Shown: positions 17,368-26,712, counted from the stretch's first letter. The stretch: DNA of 64,000 nucleotides from Brachyspira aalborgi (GCF_008016455.1 NZ_SAXU01000001.1:2332552-2396551); one strand, 5' to 3'. Notes: generated from the sequence alone by a model not told the origin. Numbers and translations: made by a program.

Positions 17368-18213
17368 TTAAAGTTTATTTATTTCGTCTATGGTTAAGCC
17401 AGTGATTTCGCTTATAAGGTTAATGTCCAGGTTTTTAGTTTTCATTGATTTTGCCATTGAAAATTCTCTTTCTTTTATAGCTCCTGATAACTCTTCTTTG
17501 TAAAAATATTCATTCCATTCCTTTTTCCTATAAGCGTTTATCAATGGGTCGCTATCGATAAAACTTTTACATCTCTTCTCAACTTCTTCAAAAATATTAT
17601 TCTCTTTTATTAAGTTTGACATATTCTCCCCCTTAAAAAATTTTATCCAACTTGATAATTTTTCTTTATCGTTATTTAAATTAAATTTCGGTAATTCGAT
17701 ATAATGCAACATGCAATGGTCGGTTAATATTTTATTATGCTTAATTTCTTTCAATAAATAGCAAGAATGAAAATCTTTAATATCGTTAAATAAAACAAAA
17801 TCTAAAACATTAATGCTAATCACGGGCGAAAGTTTTGTATAATTTTCCGATTTATTTAAAAGTGAGCTATAACTATTTGCCCAATAATAAAGACTTCTAC
17901 GAATAAAATATTGATTTCCTTGTAATTGAATTTCAATTATAACGGTTTGATTGTCTTCGGTAATGCATTTCACATCAACAATTGATTCTTTGCCGTCCAA
18001 ATATTTTGTAAGGTTAAATGGATTAAGAATTACAACATTATTAAAAGTTTGAAAATTTAAATCAATCATTACTCCATTAATGAAGTCTAAAACAATATTT
18101 TCGTTTCCTTCGTCAGAAAAAAGATAACGAATAAAGCAGTCGTTTTTTTTATTTAAACTATCAATGGTAATAATTTCGTTTTTGCTTTTTTCTAAATATT
18201 CAAATTCTTTCAT
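17368..18213 (-). CDS. Rpn-type PD-(D/E)XK nuclease/transposase-like protein
   Basis: This 281-residue protein belongs to the PD-(D/E)XK family often annotated as Rpn or putative transposase. Visible features are NDCFIRYLFSDEGNENIVLDF near the start, then the nuclease core with D in ESIVDVKC and the EIQLQG strand (about residues 75-98), and FIRRSLYYWANSYSS just after. The C-terminal part holds a GAIKEREFSMAKSMK helix typical of the family. No inverted repeats or target duplications are visible beside it, so it is not part of a complete insertion sequence. Family members can recombine DNA or act in phage defence. Confidence 0.82.
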   Translation of the reverse strand: MKEFEYLEKSKNEIITIDSLNKKNDCFIRYLFSDEGNENIVLDFINGVMIDLNFQTFNNVVILNPFNLTKYLDGKESIVDVKCITEDNQTVIIEIQLQGNQYFIRRSLYYWANSYSSLLNKSENYTKLSPVISINVLDFVLFNDIKDFHSCYLLKEIKHNKILTDHCMLHYIELPKFNLNNDKEKLSSWIKFFKGENMSNLIKENNIFEEVEKRCKSFIDSDPLINAYRKKEWNEYFYKEELSGAIKEREFSMAKSMKTKNLDINLISEITGLTIDEINKL

Positions 18214-18267
18214 AATGATATTATAACAGAATAAATTTAATTTGTCAAAATGATTTTATTATATTTA

Positions 18268-18885
18268 CTAAAAAATCTTATTATAAAAATGACAATAAGG
18301 AGTTGAGTCTTTTTTAGAATAATAATCCTGATGATAATCTTCGGCTTCGTAAAAATTTTTAAACTCTCTTAAAGTAGTCGCTACATCAAATCCTTTTTCT
18401 TTCAAAATATTAATATACTTTTCGGCAATCTCTTTTTCTTCTTCGTTTTGATAAAAAATTGCTGATAAATATTGAGAGCCAATGTCCGGTCCCTGTCCGT
18501 TTTTTTGGGTAAAATTATGCGTTTCAAAAAATAATTTTATCAAATCTTCGTAAGTCGTTTTATCGGCATCGTATCCGACTTTAACGGTTTCTAAATGTCC
18601 CGTTAATCCCGTGCAAACTTCTATGTAAGTCGGGTTAGCTTTATGTCCGCCTGCATATCCGCTTATCGCTGAAAATACTCCTTCGGCTTTTTCAAACCAA
18701 TATTCCACTCCCCAAAAGCATCCCGATGAAAAATAAGCATATTTAGGATTATTTGGCATATTATCATTATTCATATTATTTTCCTTATTTTCTTTATTAA
18801 AATTTATATTGCTATTTTTATTATCGCATGCAAAAGCGAAAGTAGAAAAAATAAAAAGCGTTATAAAATAAATCAATATTTTCAT
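18268..18885 (-). CDS. msrA: Peptide methionine-S-sulfoxide reductase, lipoprotein form
   Basis: This 205-residue MsrA reduces methionine-S-sulfoxide in proteins. The catalytic Cys is in SGCFWGVEYWF (about residues 53-63). It also has GYAGGHKANPTY, GHLETVKVGYD and a C-terminal EDYHQDYY. Unusually for a bacterial MsrA, it has a signal with a lipobox-like FAFAC (Cys about residue 20) and an Asn-rich linker, so it is probably a periplasmic lipoprotein protecting exported proteins. No resolving partner MsrB lies beside it. It is the third gene after cysK and cysE on the minus strand, with a 7-base gap. Confidence 0.92.
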   Translation of the reverse strand: MKILIYFITLFIFSTFAFACDNKNSNINFNKENKENNMNNDNMPNNPKYAYFSSGCFWGVEYWFEKAEGVFSAISGYAGGHKANPTYIEVCTGLTGHLETVKVGYDADKTTYEDLIKLFFETHNFTQKNGQGPDIGSQYLSAIFYQNEEEKEIAEKYINILKEKGFDVATTLREFKNFYEAEDYHQDYYSKKDSTPYCHFYNKIF

Positions 18886-18892
18886 TATAGTT

Positions 18893-19606
18893 TTAACTTA
18901 AAGTCACTCTCTCATTTTCTTTTACGGATTTTAAAACTATACAATTTGCTCCAATTATAACATTAGAGCCTATTACGGTTTTTCCTCCAAAAATTGAAGC
19001 GTTAGCATAAATAGTAACATTATCGCAAACCGTAGGATGTCTCTTTTCATTTTCTAATCCTCTTCCGTTTTTTAGAGATAAAGCTCCCAAAGTAACTCCT
19101 TGATATATTTTTACATGATGCCCAATAATAGTAGTCTCGCCTATAACTATTCCCGTTCCATGGTCTATAAAAAAGTATTCTCCTATATTAGCTCCAGGGT
19201 GAATATCTATTCCCGTTTTTGAATGCGTATATTCCGATATTATTCTTGCCGTTAAATATTGTTTTTGATTATAAAATATATGAGATATTCTATAACTAAA
19301 TACCGCCCGAAAACCTGGATAAGTTAAAATAATCTCTTCATAAGATTTGCAAGCTGGGTCCGAATCAAAAAAGAATTCCAAATCTTTTTTTAAGATTATT
19401 TTAATTTCGTCCAGCCGTTTTATAAAATCTTCCAAATTGGAATTTTTAGAAACTATTTTTAAATAAAGTTTGGATATATTTTTTTTAGTGTTATTAATAT
19501 TCCCCGACTCCCGAAAGAAATCGGGGAAAATATAATCTCTAATATATTTTACAATATCTTTTATATCTTTTTTATTAGGCAATTCTCTAAAAGTTTTTAA
19601 TTTCAT
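18893..19606 (-). CDS. cysE: Serine O-acetyltransferase (EpsC type)
   Basis: This 237-residue enzyme makes O-acetylserine for cysteine synthesis. It has an N-terminal helical part and then a left-handed beta-helix with hexapeptide repeats. Diagnostic stretches are DPACKSYEEIILTYPGF, GIDIHPGANIGEYFFIDHG with the catalytic His (about residues 154-172), GVVIGET-like GIVIGETT, and KRHPTVCDNVTIYA. It sits 12 bases after cysK, whose product uses its acetylserine. The C-terminus is short (NERVTLS) and lacks the terminal Ile that commonly docks in CysK, so the usual synthase complex may not form. Confidence 0.92.
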   Translation of the reverse strand: MKLKTFRELPNKKDIKDIVKYIRDYIFPDFFRESGNINNTKKNISKLYLKIVSKNSNLEDFIKRLDEIKIILKKDLEFFFDSDPACKSYEEIILTYPGFRAVFSYRISHIFYNQKQYLTARIISEYTHSKTGIDIHPGANIGEYFFIDHGTGIVIGETTIIGHHVKIYQGVTLGALSLKNGRGLENEKRHPTVCDNVTIYANASIFGGKTVIGSNVIIGANCIVLKSVKENERVTLS

Positions 19607-19618
19607 AAGAATAAAAAA

Positions 19619-20530
19619 TTAACTCCAAGTATATCTTTCGCCTGTGTCAGGCAAAATTGAAACTATTTTTATTTCTTTATTGACTTCTATTTTCTTGCTT
19701 AATTCCACAGCTCCGTAAACGCTCGCTCCCGAAGATATTCCGACAAGCAAGCCTTCCGTTAAGCAAATATCTCTCGCCGTGTTTATAGCGTTATCGTCAG
19801 AAACATCTATTATCTCGCTTATAACTTTTTGGTCTAAAATTTCAGGGATAAAGTTTGCGCCTATTCCTTGAATTTTATGCGGCGAAGCCTTGCCTTTTGT
19901 AAGCAAAGGAGAAGATTCAGGCTCGACTCCTACAACTTTTGTCTGCTTTTTATTATCAACGATATATTTTCCGATTCCCGTTGCAGTTCCGCCCGTTCCG
20001 ATTCCAGCGACTATATAGTCAACATCGGGAATATCGTTAAATATTTCGGGAGCGGTATAATTATAATGAGCTTTAACATTAGATTGATTTATAAATTGCC
20101 CAGGTATAACCGAATCTTTTATTTCGTTATTTAATTGATTCGCTCTCTCTACCGCAACGCTCATTCCTCCGTCAACAAGCTCTAATTTAGCGCCATAATC
20201 TTTTATAAGCTTTCTTCTCTCTTGCGACATAGAAGACGGCATAACTATTATGACATTAAGCTTTAAATAAGAACCTATAGCCGCCATAGCGATTCCCGTG
20301 TTTCCAGAAGTCGGCTCGATTATAGTAGAACCTTCTTTTAATTTACCGCTTTCAAATAAATCAAGCAGCATTTGTTTGACAGGTCTATCTTTAACAGAAC
20401 CTATTGGATTGTTTTTTTCAACCTTTCCAAAAAGCTTAATTTTTTCATTTAAATTAAACTTTTTTTCTATTTTCCCCAATCTAACAATCGGAGTATTTCC
20501 CACTAATTCGAGGGTATTGTTATATAGCAT
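19619..20530 (-). CDS. cysK: Cysteine synthase A
   Basis: This 303-residue PLP enzyme converts O-acetylserine and sulfide to cysteine. It has GNTPIVRLGKI at the N-terminus, the PLP lysine in NPIGSVKDRP (about residue 47), the substrate loop PTSGNTGIAMA, the phosphate-binding GIGTGGTATGIGKY and a C-terminal SSGASVYGA. It starts the minus-strand cysK-cysE-msrA set; GGAGG lies about 6 bases before the ATG (complement of 20534-20538). Confidence 0.95.
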   Translation of the reverse strand: MLYNNTLELVGNTPIVRLGKIEKKFNLNEKIKLFGKVEKNNPIGSVKDRPVKQMLLDLFESGKLKEGSTIIEPTSGNTGIAMAAIGSYLKLNVIIVMPSSMSQERRKLIKDYGAKLELVDGGMSVAVERANQLNNEIKDSVIPGQFINQSNVKAHYNYTAPEIFNDIPDVDYIVAGIGTGGTATGIGKYIVDNKKQTKVVGVEPESSPLLTKGKASPHKIQGIGANFIPEILDQKVISEIIDVSDDNAINTARDICLTEGLLVGISSGASVYGAVELSKKIEVNKEIKIVSILPDTGERYTWS

Positions 20531-20681
20531 TGTTTGCCTCCATAAAAATAAAATTAATTTTGTTTGAAATATCTTACATTACTACAAATAAAAATGCAAT
20601 ATGTAATTATAAGTTAAACTTGAAAATTTATTAAAATTTATTACAATAATACATTAATGTAAATGAATAGAGGTTTATAAA

Positions 20682-21581
20682 ATGAAATTCGTTTCTTTCA
20701 CAGAATGGAACAATACGGAAGCTATAGGAATTGTAAGCAAGGACAATAAAAAAGTAATTGCCATAAAAGAAATTATACATGATTTTGAATATGGCGAAAA
20801 TCCTATGATTAAATTAATAAAAAATATGAATAAAGATTTATTAAAAACTCTAAAAAATGCAAGCGAAAATTTTAATAAATATCCCGCTTATTCTATAGAA
20901 AATATTCAAATATTATCGCCTATAAGAAAACCTATTCATGATATAATATGCGTTGGAGTAAATTATAGCGACCACTTAAAAGAAATTGAAGGCAATAAAC
21001 TTATAGATAAAAATAATTCTAAAAAGCCCGTTTATTTTTCTAAAAGAGCGATTGAAATAATAGGACTTGGCGATAAGATTAAAGCGAGATTCGATTTGGA
21101 TAAATATTTAGATTATGAAGTCGAACTTGCAATTATAATAGGCAAAAAAGGAAAAGATATTTCGGTAAAAAAAGCGAAAGATTATATATTTGGCTACAGC
21201 ATTTTTAACGATATTTCTTCAAGAACTATACAAAAAGAACATTCTCAATGGTATAAAGGAAAAAGTTTAGATTATTATAGCGCAATGGGACCATGCATAG
21301 TTTATAAAGACGATATAAAAGATATTTTCAATTTGGAAGTGAAAAGCATATTAAACGAAGAAGTAAGACAATCTTCAAATACAAAATATATGATTCATGA
21401 TATATATAATTTAGTATCCGATATTTCAAAAGGAATGACTTTAGAAGCGGGCGATATAATAGCTACGGGAACGCCTGGCGGAGTCGGTATGTCTTTTAAT
21501 CCGCCAAAATATATGAAGTCGGGAGATAAAATAGTTTGTCATATAGAAAATATTGGAGAATTAATAAATTTTGTGGAATGA
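20682..21581 (+). CDS. Fumarylacetoacetate hydrolase-family protein
   Basis: This 299-residue protein has an FAH fold. It shows IICVGVNYSDHLKEI (about residues 89-103), YFSKRAIEIIGLGD, the metal ligands in DYEVELAIIIGKKGKDI (about residues 146-162), GYSIFNDISSRTIQ, and near the end ATGTPGGVGMSFNP. Family members hydrolyse, decarboxylate or tautomerise 2-oxo or 2,4-dioxo acids; the substrate is unknown. AGAGGT lies upstream of the start. It is followed after 77 bases by the receiver-GGDEF gene. Confidence 0.88.
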   Translation: MKFVSFTEWNNTEAIGIVSKDNKKVIAIKEIIHDFEYGENPMIKLIKNMNKDLLKTLKNASENFNKYPAYSIENIQILSPIRKPIHDIICVGVNYSDHLKEIEGNKLIDKNNSKKPVYFSKRAIEIIGLGDKIKARFDLDKYLDYEVELAIIIGKKGKDISVKKAKDYIFGYSIFNDISSRTIQKEHSQWYKGKSLDYYSAMGPCIVYKDDIKDIFNLEVKSILNEEVRQSSNTKYMIHDIYNLVSDISKGMTLEAGDIIATGTPGGVGMSFNPPKYMKSGDKIVCHIENIGELINFVE

Positions 21582-21658
21582 TAATATTACATTTTTTATT
21601 TAATATATTTCATTTATTTACGATATTTAAATTAATAAAATTATAAAAAGCGCTTATT

Positions 21659-22684
21659 ATGAATGAAAATATTTTAGTCGTAGAATATAGAAACGAACTT
21701 ATCGAAAAAGTGGTAGATATTTTAAAAGAAAGACATTATAATCCGATTCCAACAAAATCTCGTTCTCAAGGAATAGTGGCTGCTAATGAAGGCTCGATAG
21801 ATTTGATAATACTTGACGCGGATATTGGAGATTCTCAAGGATTGCAACTTCTTGAAACTTTCAAAAAAGACGAAAAAACTAAAGAGATTCCAGTTATTTT
21901 ATTAAGCACGCCTTATAGAAAAATGGAGTTTATAGAAGAAGCTATGAGTTTGGGAATTGACGATTTAATTTTTACGCCTTTTGACGAAATGGAATTTATA
22001 GCTTCGGTTAATGGAATATTAAAATTAAGAAAATTATATATTGAAAATAATAAATTAGTTAAGCAAAATAACGATATTACTGAAGAATTAAATAATCTTA
22101 AAGATGTTTCGGAAGAACATTATAAATCTTATAAAGAAACTCAAAAGAAATATGACGATTTGCTTAATTACGATTTGGAAACGGGATTAAATAATAAAAA
22201 AGAATTTTATAAACAGTTTAAAAAATTGGTTTTTGAAAGCGTACGGCATGAGGACACGATTATATTATCATGTTTTTGTATAGACGGACTCGATAATATA
22301 GTAAGCGAATTTGGAATTATGGCGGCGGAAGAGATAATTCTTCAATTTACAAAAGTTTTAAAAAATGCAAGCAGAGAAGAAGATTTAATAGCTCGTTTAA
22401 GCAATAATGAATTTATAGTCGCTTTTAAGAGAATGGATATAAAATTATACGATGAAAAAGTAGAAGAGATAAAAGGACTCGTAAATAAAAACGAACTCGA
22501 TTATAACGGAATGGTTATAAAATATACAATCTCGGCGGGAATCTCTTATTCGGCTTACAGGAAAAATTATCATTTTGAAAATAATGTAGATAAAGAAATA
22601 TCGCCCGCTCTTTTGGCTTTGCATAACGCTAAAAGAAGAGGTTTTGCAACGGTATTTACTCATCCAACGGTAATAAGGCAATAA
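21659..22684 (+). CDS. Degenerate receiver-GGDEF signalling protein
   Basis: This 341-residue protein has an N-terminal response-regulator receiver (about 1-125), a coiled linker (about 125-165) and a C-terminal GGDEF fold (about 170-335). The phospho-acceptor Asp is kept (IILDADIGDS). The acidic pocket reads VVEYRN instead of VVDDE-like, and the usual KPF is TPF. The active-site GGDEF is replaced by SNNEF. Diguanylate cyclase activity is therefore unlikely; it may be a c-di-GMP effector or scaffold. Domain assignment is solid; loss of activity is inferred from missing residues. No clear ribosome site precedes the ATG. Confidence 0.82.
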   Translation: MNENILVVEYRNELIEKVVDILKERHYNPIPTKSRSQGIVAANEGSIDLIILDADIGDSQGLQLLETFKKDEKTKEIPVILLSTPYRKMEFIEEAMSLGIDDLIFTPFDEMEFIASVNGILKLRKLYIENNKLVKQNNDITEELNNLKDVSEEHYKSYKETQKKYDDLLNYDLETGLNNKKEFYKQFKKLVFESVRHEDTIILSCFCIDGLDNIVSEFGIMAAEEIILQFTKVLKNASREEDLIARLSNNEFIVAFKRMDIKLYDEKVEEIKGLVNKNELDYNGMVIKYTISAGISYSAYRKNYHFENNVDKEISPALLALHNAKRRGFATVFTHPTVIRQ

Positions 22685-22690
22685 AAATTA

Positions 22691-23287
22691 ATGATTATCA
22701 ATCTTAATAAAAATGATATTGAAAGCGTGAAATATGCAGCAAACGAAGTTATAAAAGTTATTAAAGACGGCGGAATCGTTATCTCTCCAACCGATACGGT
22801 TTATGGAATGCTTGCTAACGCTTTTAATAACGAAGCTATAAACAGAATATATGAAATCAAAGGAAGAGATAGAGATAAACCTTTTTTAGTTTTGCTTAAA
22901 GATGAAAAATCGGTAAAAAGTTTTTGCGATATTCCAATTCCAAATATTATAAAAAAAAATATTCCTGGAGAGTTAACTTTTATTATGCCAATGTCCGAAA
23001 GCGCAAAAAATAAATTTAGCTTTTTAAAATCAACCGTAGCTATTCGCATTCCAAAAGATTATTATATAAATATTATTCTAAAAGAAACTTCGCCGATTGT
23101 CGCTCCTTCAGCAAATCTTTCTGGGCAAGGCATTATATATGACGGAGATAAATTAGTTGAAATTTTTAAAGATAAAGTAGATTTAATAATAAACGGCGGA
23201 ATAATAGAAAAAAAACTTCCTTCGACTTTATACGATTCTATTAATAAAAAAGTTATTCGTCAGGGCGAGGTTTATTTAATGGAATAG
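22691..23287 (+). CDS. Threonylcarbamoyl-AMP synthase (Sua5/YrdC/YciO)
   Basis: This 198-residue YrdC-domain enzyme forms threonylcarbamoyl-AMP for the t6A37 tRNA modification. It shows GGIVISPTDTVYGMLANAF (about residues 27-45), KGRDRDKPFLVLL, PGELTFIMP, VAIRIPKD and SPIVAPSANLSGQG. Length fits the short YrdC type without the Sua5 C-terminal domain. It starts 6 bases after the GGDEF gene, so the two are likely co-transcribed. Confidence 0.9.
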   Translation: MIINLNKNDIESVKYAANEVIKVIKDGGIVISPTDTVYGMLANAFNNEAINRIYEIKGRDRDKPFLVLLKDEKSVKSFCDIPIPNIIKKNIPGELTFIMPMSESAKNKFSFLKSTVAIRIPKDYYINIILKETSPIVAPSANLSGQGIIYDGDKLVEIFKDKVDLIINGGIIEKKLPSTLYDSINKKVIRQGEVYLME

Positions 23288-23346
23288 TTTTATTTGTGTG
23301 AATTGTTTAATTTCTGCCTATTTTATCAATTTTTTCAAATAAAGGC

Positions 23347-23375
23347 TTGACATATTTTTTAATCTATGTTATATT
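23347..23375 (+). promoter_or_regulatory. Sigma-70-type promoter upstream of spoIID-like gene
   Basis: TTGACA at 23347-23352 and TATATT at 23370-23375 are separated by 17 bases. The predicted transcript has a leader of about 190 bases before the gene at 23573. Confidence 0.7.
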
Positions 23376-23440
23376 TTATTGTATTTATAGTTAAATAATA
23401 ATGTATTATAAAAAAATGAATAAAAATACTGTAATTTTGT

Positions 23441-23460
23441 TAAGCAAAGCAAAGCAAAGC
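23441..23460 (+). repeat. Short AGCAA repeat in the leader of the spoIID-like gene
   Basis: About 3.6 units of AGCAA, from 23443 to 23460. The unit is the same as array A read on the minus strand, with a one-base phase shift. An ORF starting at 23416 runs through it, but all three downstream frames close within about 30 bases, so frame coupling to 23573 is not possible here. Confidence 0.75.
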
Positions 23461-23572
23461 CATAATTATATTTTAAATAATAATTTATAATAGATATATT
23501 ATTTAAAGAAAAATCATTAATCTTCCGATATTGATATTAAAATTTATATCATTTTTGGAGTATTAAGATATT

Positions 23573-24715
23573 ATGAAAATAATTAAATCCTTACTTATCA
23601 TAGTTTTTTTATTTATTGCGAGCGAATCCGTTTTTGCAACTACTATAAGAGTTCATTTAACCGATGTGAAAGCGCCTTATACGATTAATATTAAAGGACC
23701 TTATAAAGCTTATAATTACAAATACGAAAGCGAAATTGTATCGGCATTGACAAACGAAACGGTTATGGTTGTCGAGCATAGATTGGGGCTTAAAGTAAAT
23801 AATGTCGGCATTTATAAAGAAGGAATAGTTTTTGAAACAGCGGACGGATTTATATTAAACGGAAAAGAATATTACGGTTCTTTAAAATTTATTCCTTATA
23901 AAGGCGATATGATAGCGATAAACGAATTAAATATTGAAGATTATGTTAAAGGCGTTTTGCCTCATGAAATGTCTCCCGATTGGCCAATCGAAGCTTTGAA
24001 ATCTCAAGCGGTTGCGGCGAGAACTTACGCTATGTTTCATATATTAAAAAATAATGGCGAGCTTCCTTACGATGTTGACAATACTACAAAATATCAAGTT
24101 TATAACGGAAAAGAAAAAATTAATTGGACTGTAGAACAGGCGGTTGACAGAACAAAATACGAAATAGCGGTTTATAAAAATAAAGTTATCGCGACATATT
24201 TTAGCGCTTTATGCGGAGGACATACTGACAGCGCAAAAAATGTTTTCGGAACTGCAGTGCCTTATTTGGAAGGCGTTCAATGTCCTTACTGTAACGCTCA
24301 AATCAAAACTTGGACTAACGCTTTAAGCTATAAAGAACTCAATAACGATTTGGCAAATTATTCGGTTAATGCGGATGAAAAATCTTCTATAGGAATGACT
24401 ATGGACCCAAAATCTGGCAAAGCCGTAAATATAAAAATTGACGATAACGATATTTCTTCAAGAGATTTTAGAAGCATTCTCTCGCCAAAATTAGTGCCTT
24501 CGCTTAATTTTACGATAAACAAAATTGACAACGGCATTATAATAACGGGAAAAGGAAGCGGACATGGAGTCGGAATGTGTCAATGGGGCGCTTATGGAAT
24601 GTCTCAAGTAAAAAAAGATTATGAAGATATTTTAAAATTCTACTATAAAGGAATAGATATAGTAGATTATAACAATATAAAATCTCTTGCGCCTGATATT
24701 TGGGTAGAAAATTAA
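23573..24715 (+). CDS. SpoIID/LytB-domain secreted protein
   Basis: This 380-residue exported protein has a signal peptide (IIKSLLIIVFLFIASESVFA) and a SpoIID domain. Landmarks are EDYVKGVLPHEMSPDWPIEA (about residues 123-142) with the catalytic Glu, LKSQAVAARTYA, YFSALCGGHT, and near the end GSGHGVGMCQWGAYGMS. SpoIID proteins are lytic enzymes that cleave denuded glycan of peptidoglycan. In a non-sporulating organism this is a wall-remodelling enzyme. A good promoter and a following intrinsic terminator suggest a single-gene unit. Confidence 0.88.
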   Translation: MKIIKSLLIIVFLFIASESVFATTIRVHLTDVKAPYTINIKGPYKAYNYKYESEIVSALTNETVMVVEHRLGLKVNNVGIYKEGIVFETADGFILNGKEYYGSLKFIPYKGDMIAINELNIEDYVKGVLPHEMSPDWPIEALKSQAVAARTYAMFHILKNNGELPYDVDNTTKYQVYNGKEKINWTVEQAVDRTKYEIAVYKNKVIATYFSALCGGHTDSAKNVFGTAVPYLEGVQCPYCNAQIKTWTNALSYKELNNDLANYSVNADEKSSIGMTMDPKSGKAVNIKIDDNDISSRDFRSILSPKLVPSLNFTINKIDNGIIITGKGSGHGVGMCQWGAYGMSQVKKDYEDILKFYYKGIDIVDYNNIKSLAPDIWVEN

Positions 24716-24740
24716 TTTTAATTATAATTAAGTTGAAAAT

Positions 24741-24772
24741 AAAAGCGTTCTGTTATAACGGAGCGCTTTTTT
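24741..24772 (+). terminator. Intrinsic terminator after the spoIID-like gene
   Basis: AAAAGCG (24741-24747) pairs with CGCTTTT (24764-24770), and the inner bases also pair. A T run follows directly. It lies 26 bases after the stop. Confidence 0.85.
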
Positions 24773-25087
24773 ATTAATTTTATTTATAATCACTATAGTA
24801 TATTTTTAAAAAATATTATCAATATAAAATTCTCCTTAAAATAAAATAACTTATATTATTAAGTATATACAAATTTATAATTTAATCTATAGATAATTGA
24901 AAATATATCAATATTTTATTAGATTTTATACGATAGACATAATTTTATAAATTAATATTTAGATATTTATCATTTAAATACTTGTTAAAATTAAAAAAAT
25001 TTGTTGACTTCTTTAAAAAGTTTATTATCTTAAGTATAGAAAATAAATAAAAAAATGTTTGGATTAAATCCAACGAGGAGAGTTATT

Positions 25088-25537
25088 ATGATTAAAAACA
25101 AAGGTATTTTATGTCTATTTGCTATTATAATGACAATAGCGTTATTATCAGTAGCTTGTAAGAAAAAAGTAACGGCGCCTTCATTTTCTGAAGGTTCTTC
25201 TGAAGAAGTTGTAACGCCTGAAGTGCCTAAACCAACGGAGGGAACTTTTTCTAAATATTCTGGCAGTTATATAAGCCAATACAGATATGACAATAACGAT
25301 GGAAAAGGTGCTTACCAATTTAAAGCTGTATTAGACGGCGATAATGTTACGCTCTATAAAGTATATGTAGACAGTGGAAAAGAAGATAAATGGGAAGTAG
25401 GAAAAAGAGTTGATGGAACACTTACTATTAAAGGCTCATGGATGACATTTAGCTTTATTATAAACGGAAATCAAATTATATTAAATCTTCCATTTTCAGT
25501 GCTTCACAGCGAAAAGGTTTATATTAATAAAATCTAA
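25088..25537 (+). CDS. Small lipoprotein of unknown function
   Basis: This protein of about 149 residues has a lipoprotein signal, MIKNKGILC then a hydrophobic run ending in LLSVAC (lipobox Cys about residue 24), followed by KKK and a Pro/Glu/Val linker. The C-terminal 90 residues (from about FSKYSGSYIS) look like a small beta-rich domain with alternating hydrophobics and Lys/Asp. No family is recognised. I place the start at the ATG at 25088, with GAGGAG about 8 bases upstream, rather than an in-frame ATG at 25055. It stands alone between two terminators. Confidence 0.75.
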   Translation: MIKNKGILCLFAIIMTIALLSVACKKKVTAPSFSEGSSEEVVTPEVPKPTEGTFSKYSGSYISQYRYDNNDGKGAYQFKAVLDGDNVTLYKVYVDSGKEDKWEVGKRVDGTLTIKGSWMTFSFIINGNQIILNLPFSVLHSEKVYINKI

Positions 25538-25559
25538 TAGTTAGATAAAACGAATTAAG

Positions 25560-25591
25560 AAGACGATGCATGAAAATGTGTCGTCTTTTTT
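25560..25591 (+). terminator. Intrinsic terminator after the lipoprotein gene
   Basis: AAGACGA (25560-25566) pairs with TCGTCTT (25581-25587), with further pairing inside and a T run after. Confidence 0.85.
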
Positions 25592-25954
25592 ATTTATTCC
25601 CAATCCATATTTAAATCGTAATATAATATAGGTTATTCTTTGTTGTCGTCAACAATTATAAGTTTTCTTAACATTAGTTTTATTAACATTGTTATATTAA
25701 TATTAAACTATGATGCCTACAAAATCTTTTCTATTCTTTTTATCAACTTCTTTTATATCATTTAAAATAATTTTACAATATTTTTATATCCAATCGTAAT
25801 TTTTTTTAAATATAAGAACTATTTTAAAAACAATCAAGAACTTCATTTTATTTCTTAATTAAAAAATAAAATCAATAAATATTAAAAATTTGTTATCGAA
25901 AAGTTTTTTAGTTAATAGGATTATCTTTATTTAATAATTTTTCTTATATAAATA
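25592..25954. other. AT-rich intergenic stretch
   Basis: Nothing with coding character or clear structure is seen. It separates the lipoprotein from the convergent kdsB gene. Confidence 0.5.
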
Positions 25955-26710
25955 TTAGTTATTTAATTCGCTTTGAGCATGTCGTCTCAAATATTCCTGC
26001 ACAAATTCCAAATCTTCAATCGTGTCTATTCCATGAATAAATTGATTCGTTTCTAAAACTTTAATTTTCATTCCGTTATAAAGCCATCTTAACTGTTCAA
26101 GTTTTTCTATTTTCTCGTAGTCGCATTCTTTAAGTTTTTCAATTTTTAATAAAATATTTTTTCTAAATGCGTAAACTCCTATATGTTTATAATATTTTAC
26201 TTCAATATCGTTATCAAATCTTTTATGCGGAATTGTCGCTCTTGAAAAATACATCGCATAATCGTTGGAATCGCAAACTACTTTAACGGCGTTTTCGTCT
26301 TTTATTAAATGGCTGTCGTTTTCAATTTTTGATTTTATAGTCGCAATATCTACTTTTTCATCTTCAAAACATTTTATAATCGGCGAAAGTATCTCTTCGT
26401 TAATTAAAGGTTCGTCTCCTTGAACATTTATAATTATATCGCAGTCGATTTTTTTTGCAGCTTCAATTATTCTTGAAGTTCCCGAAGTATGAGATTTTGA
26501 AGTCATAATAGCTTTGGCGTTATTTTTTGAGCATATATCCATTATCTCTTTTGAATCTGTCGCTATTATAACATCGTCAATTTCCGAAACCGCTTTAACA
26601 TTATCGTAAACGGCGATTATTATTGGCTTTCCTAATAATTCATAAGTTAATTTTTTTGGAAATCTTGAAGAATCGTATCTTGCGGGAATTATCGCCACCG
26701 TTTTAGGCAT
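25955..26710 (-). CDS. kdsB: 3-deoxy-manno-octulosonate cytidylyltransferase
   Basis: This 251-residue CMP-Kdo synthetase activates Kdo for lipid A core assembly. The N-terminus has VAIIPARYDSSRFPKKL with the nucleotide-binding Arg/Lys residues. It also has the active-site NVQGDEPLINEEI (about residues 95-107), NDYAMYFSRATIP and a C-terminal GIDTIEDLEFVQ. Its presence implies a Kdo-containing outer membrane glycolipid. It starts 2 bases after the PTS-like gene on the minus strand, so the two are coupled. Confidence 0.93.
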   Translation of the reverse strand: MPKTVAIIPARYDSSRFPKKLTYELLGKPIIIAVYDNVKAVSEIDDVIIATDSKEIMDICSKNNAKAIMTSKSHTSGTSRIIEAAKKIDCDIIINVQGDEPLINEEILSPIIKCFEDEKVDIATIKSKIENDSHLIKDENAVKVVCDSNDYAMYFSRATIPHKRFDNDIEVKYYKHIGVYAFRKNILLKIEKLKECDYEKIEKLEQLRWLYNGMKIKVLETNQFIHGIDTIEDLEFVQEYLRRHAQSELNN

Positions 26711-26712
26711 AA

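Noticed and set aside
17368..18213. Insertion sequence around the Rpn/transposase-like gene
   Set aside because: No terminal inverted repeats or target duplications are visible, and Rpn-type genes usually stand alone.
23416..23490. Phase-variable leader before the spoIID-like gene
   Set aside because: The AGCAA run has fewer than four units, and all three frames close within about 30 bases, so frame cannot affect the gene 80 bases further on.
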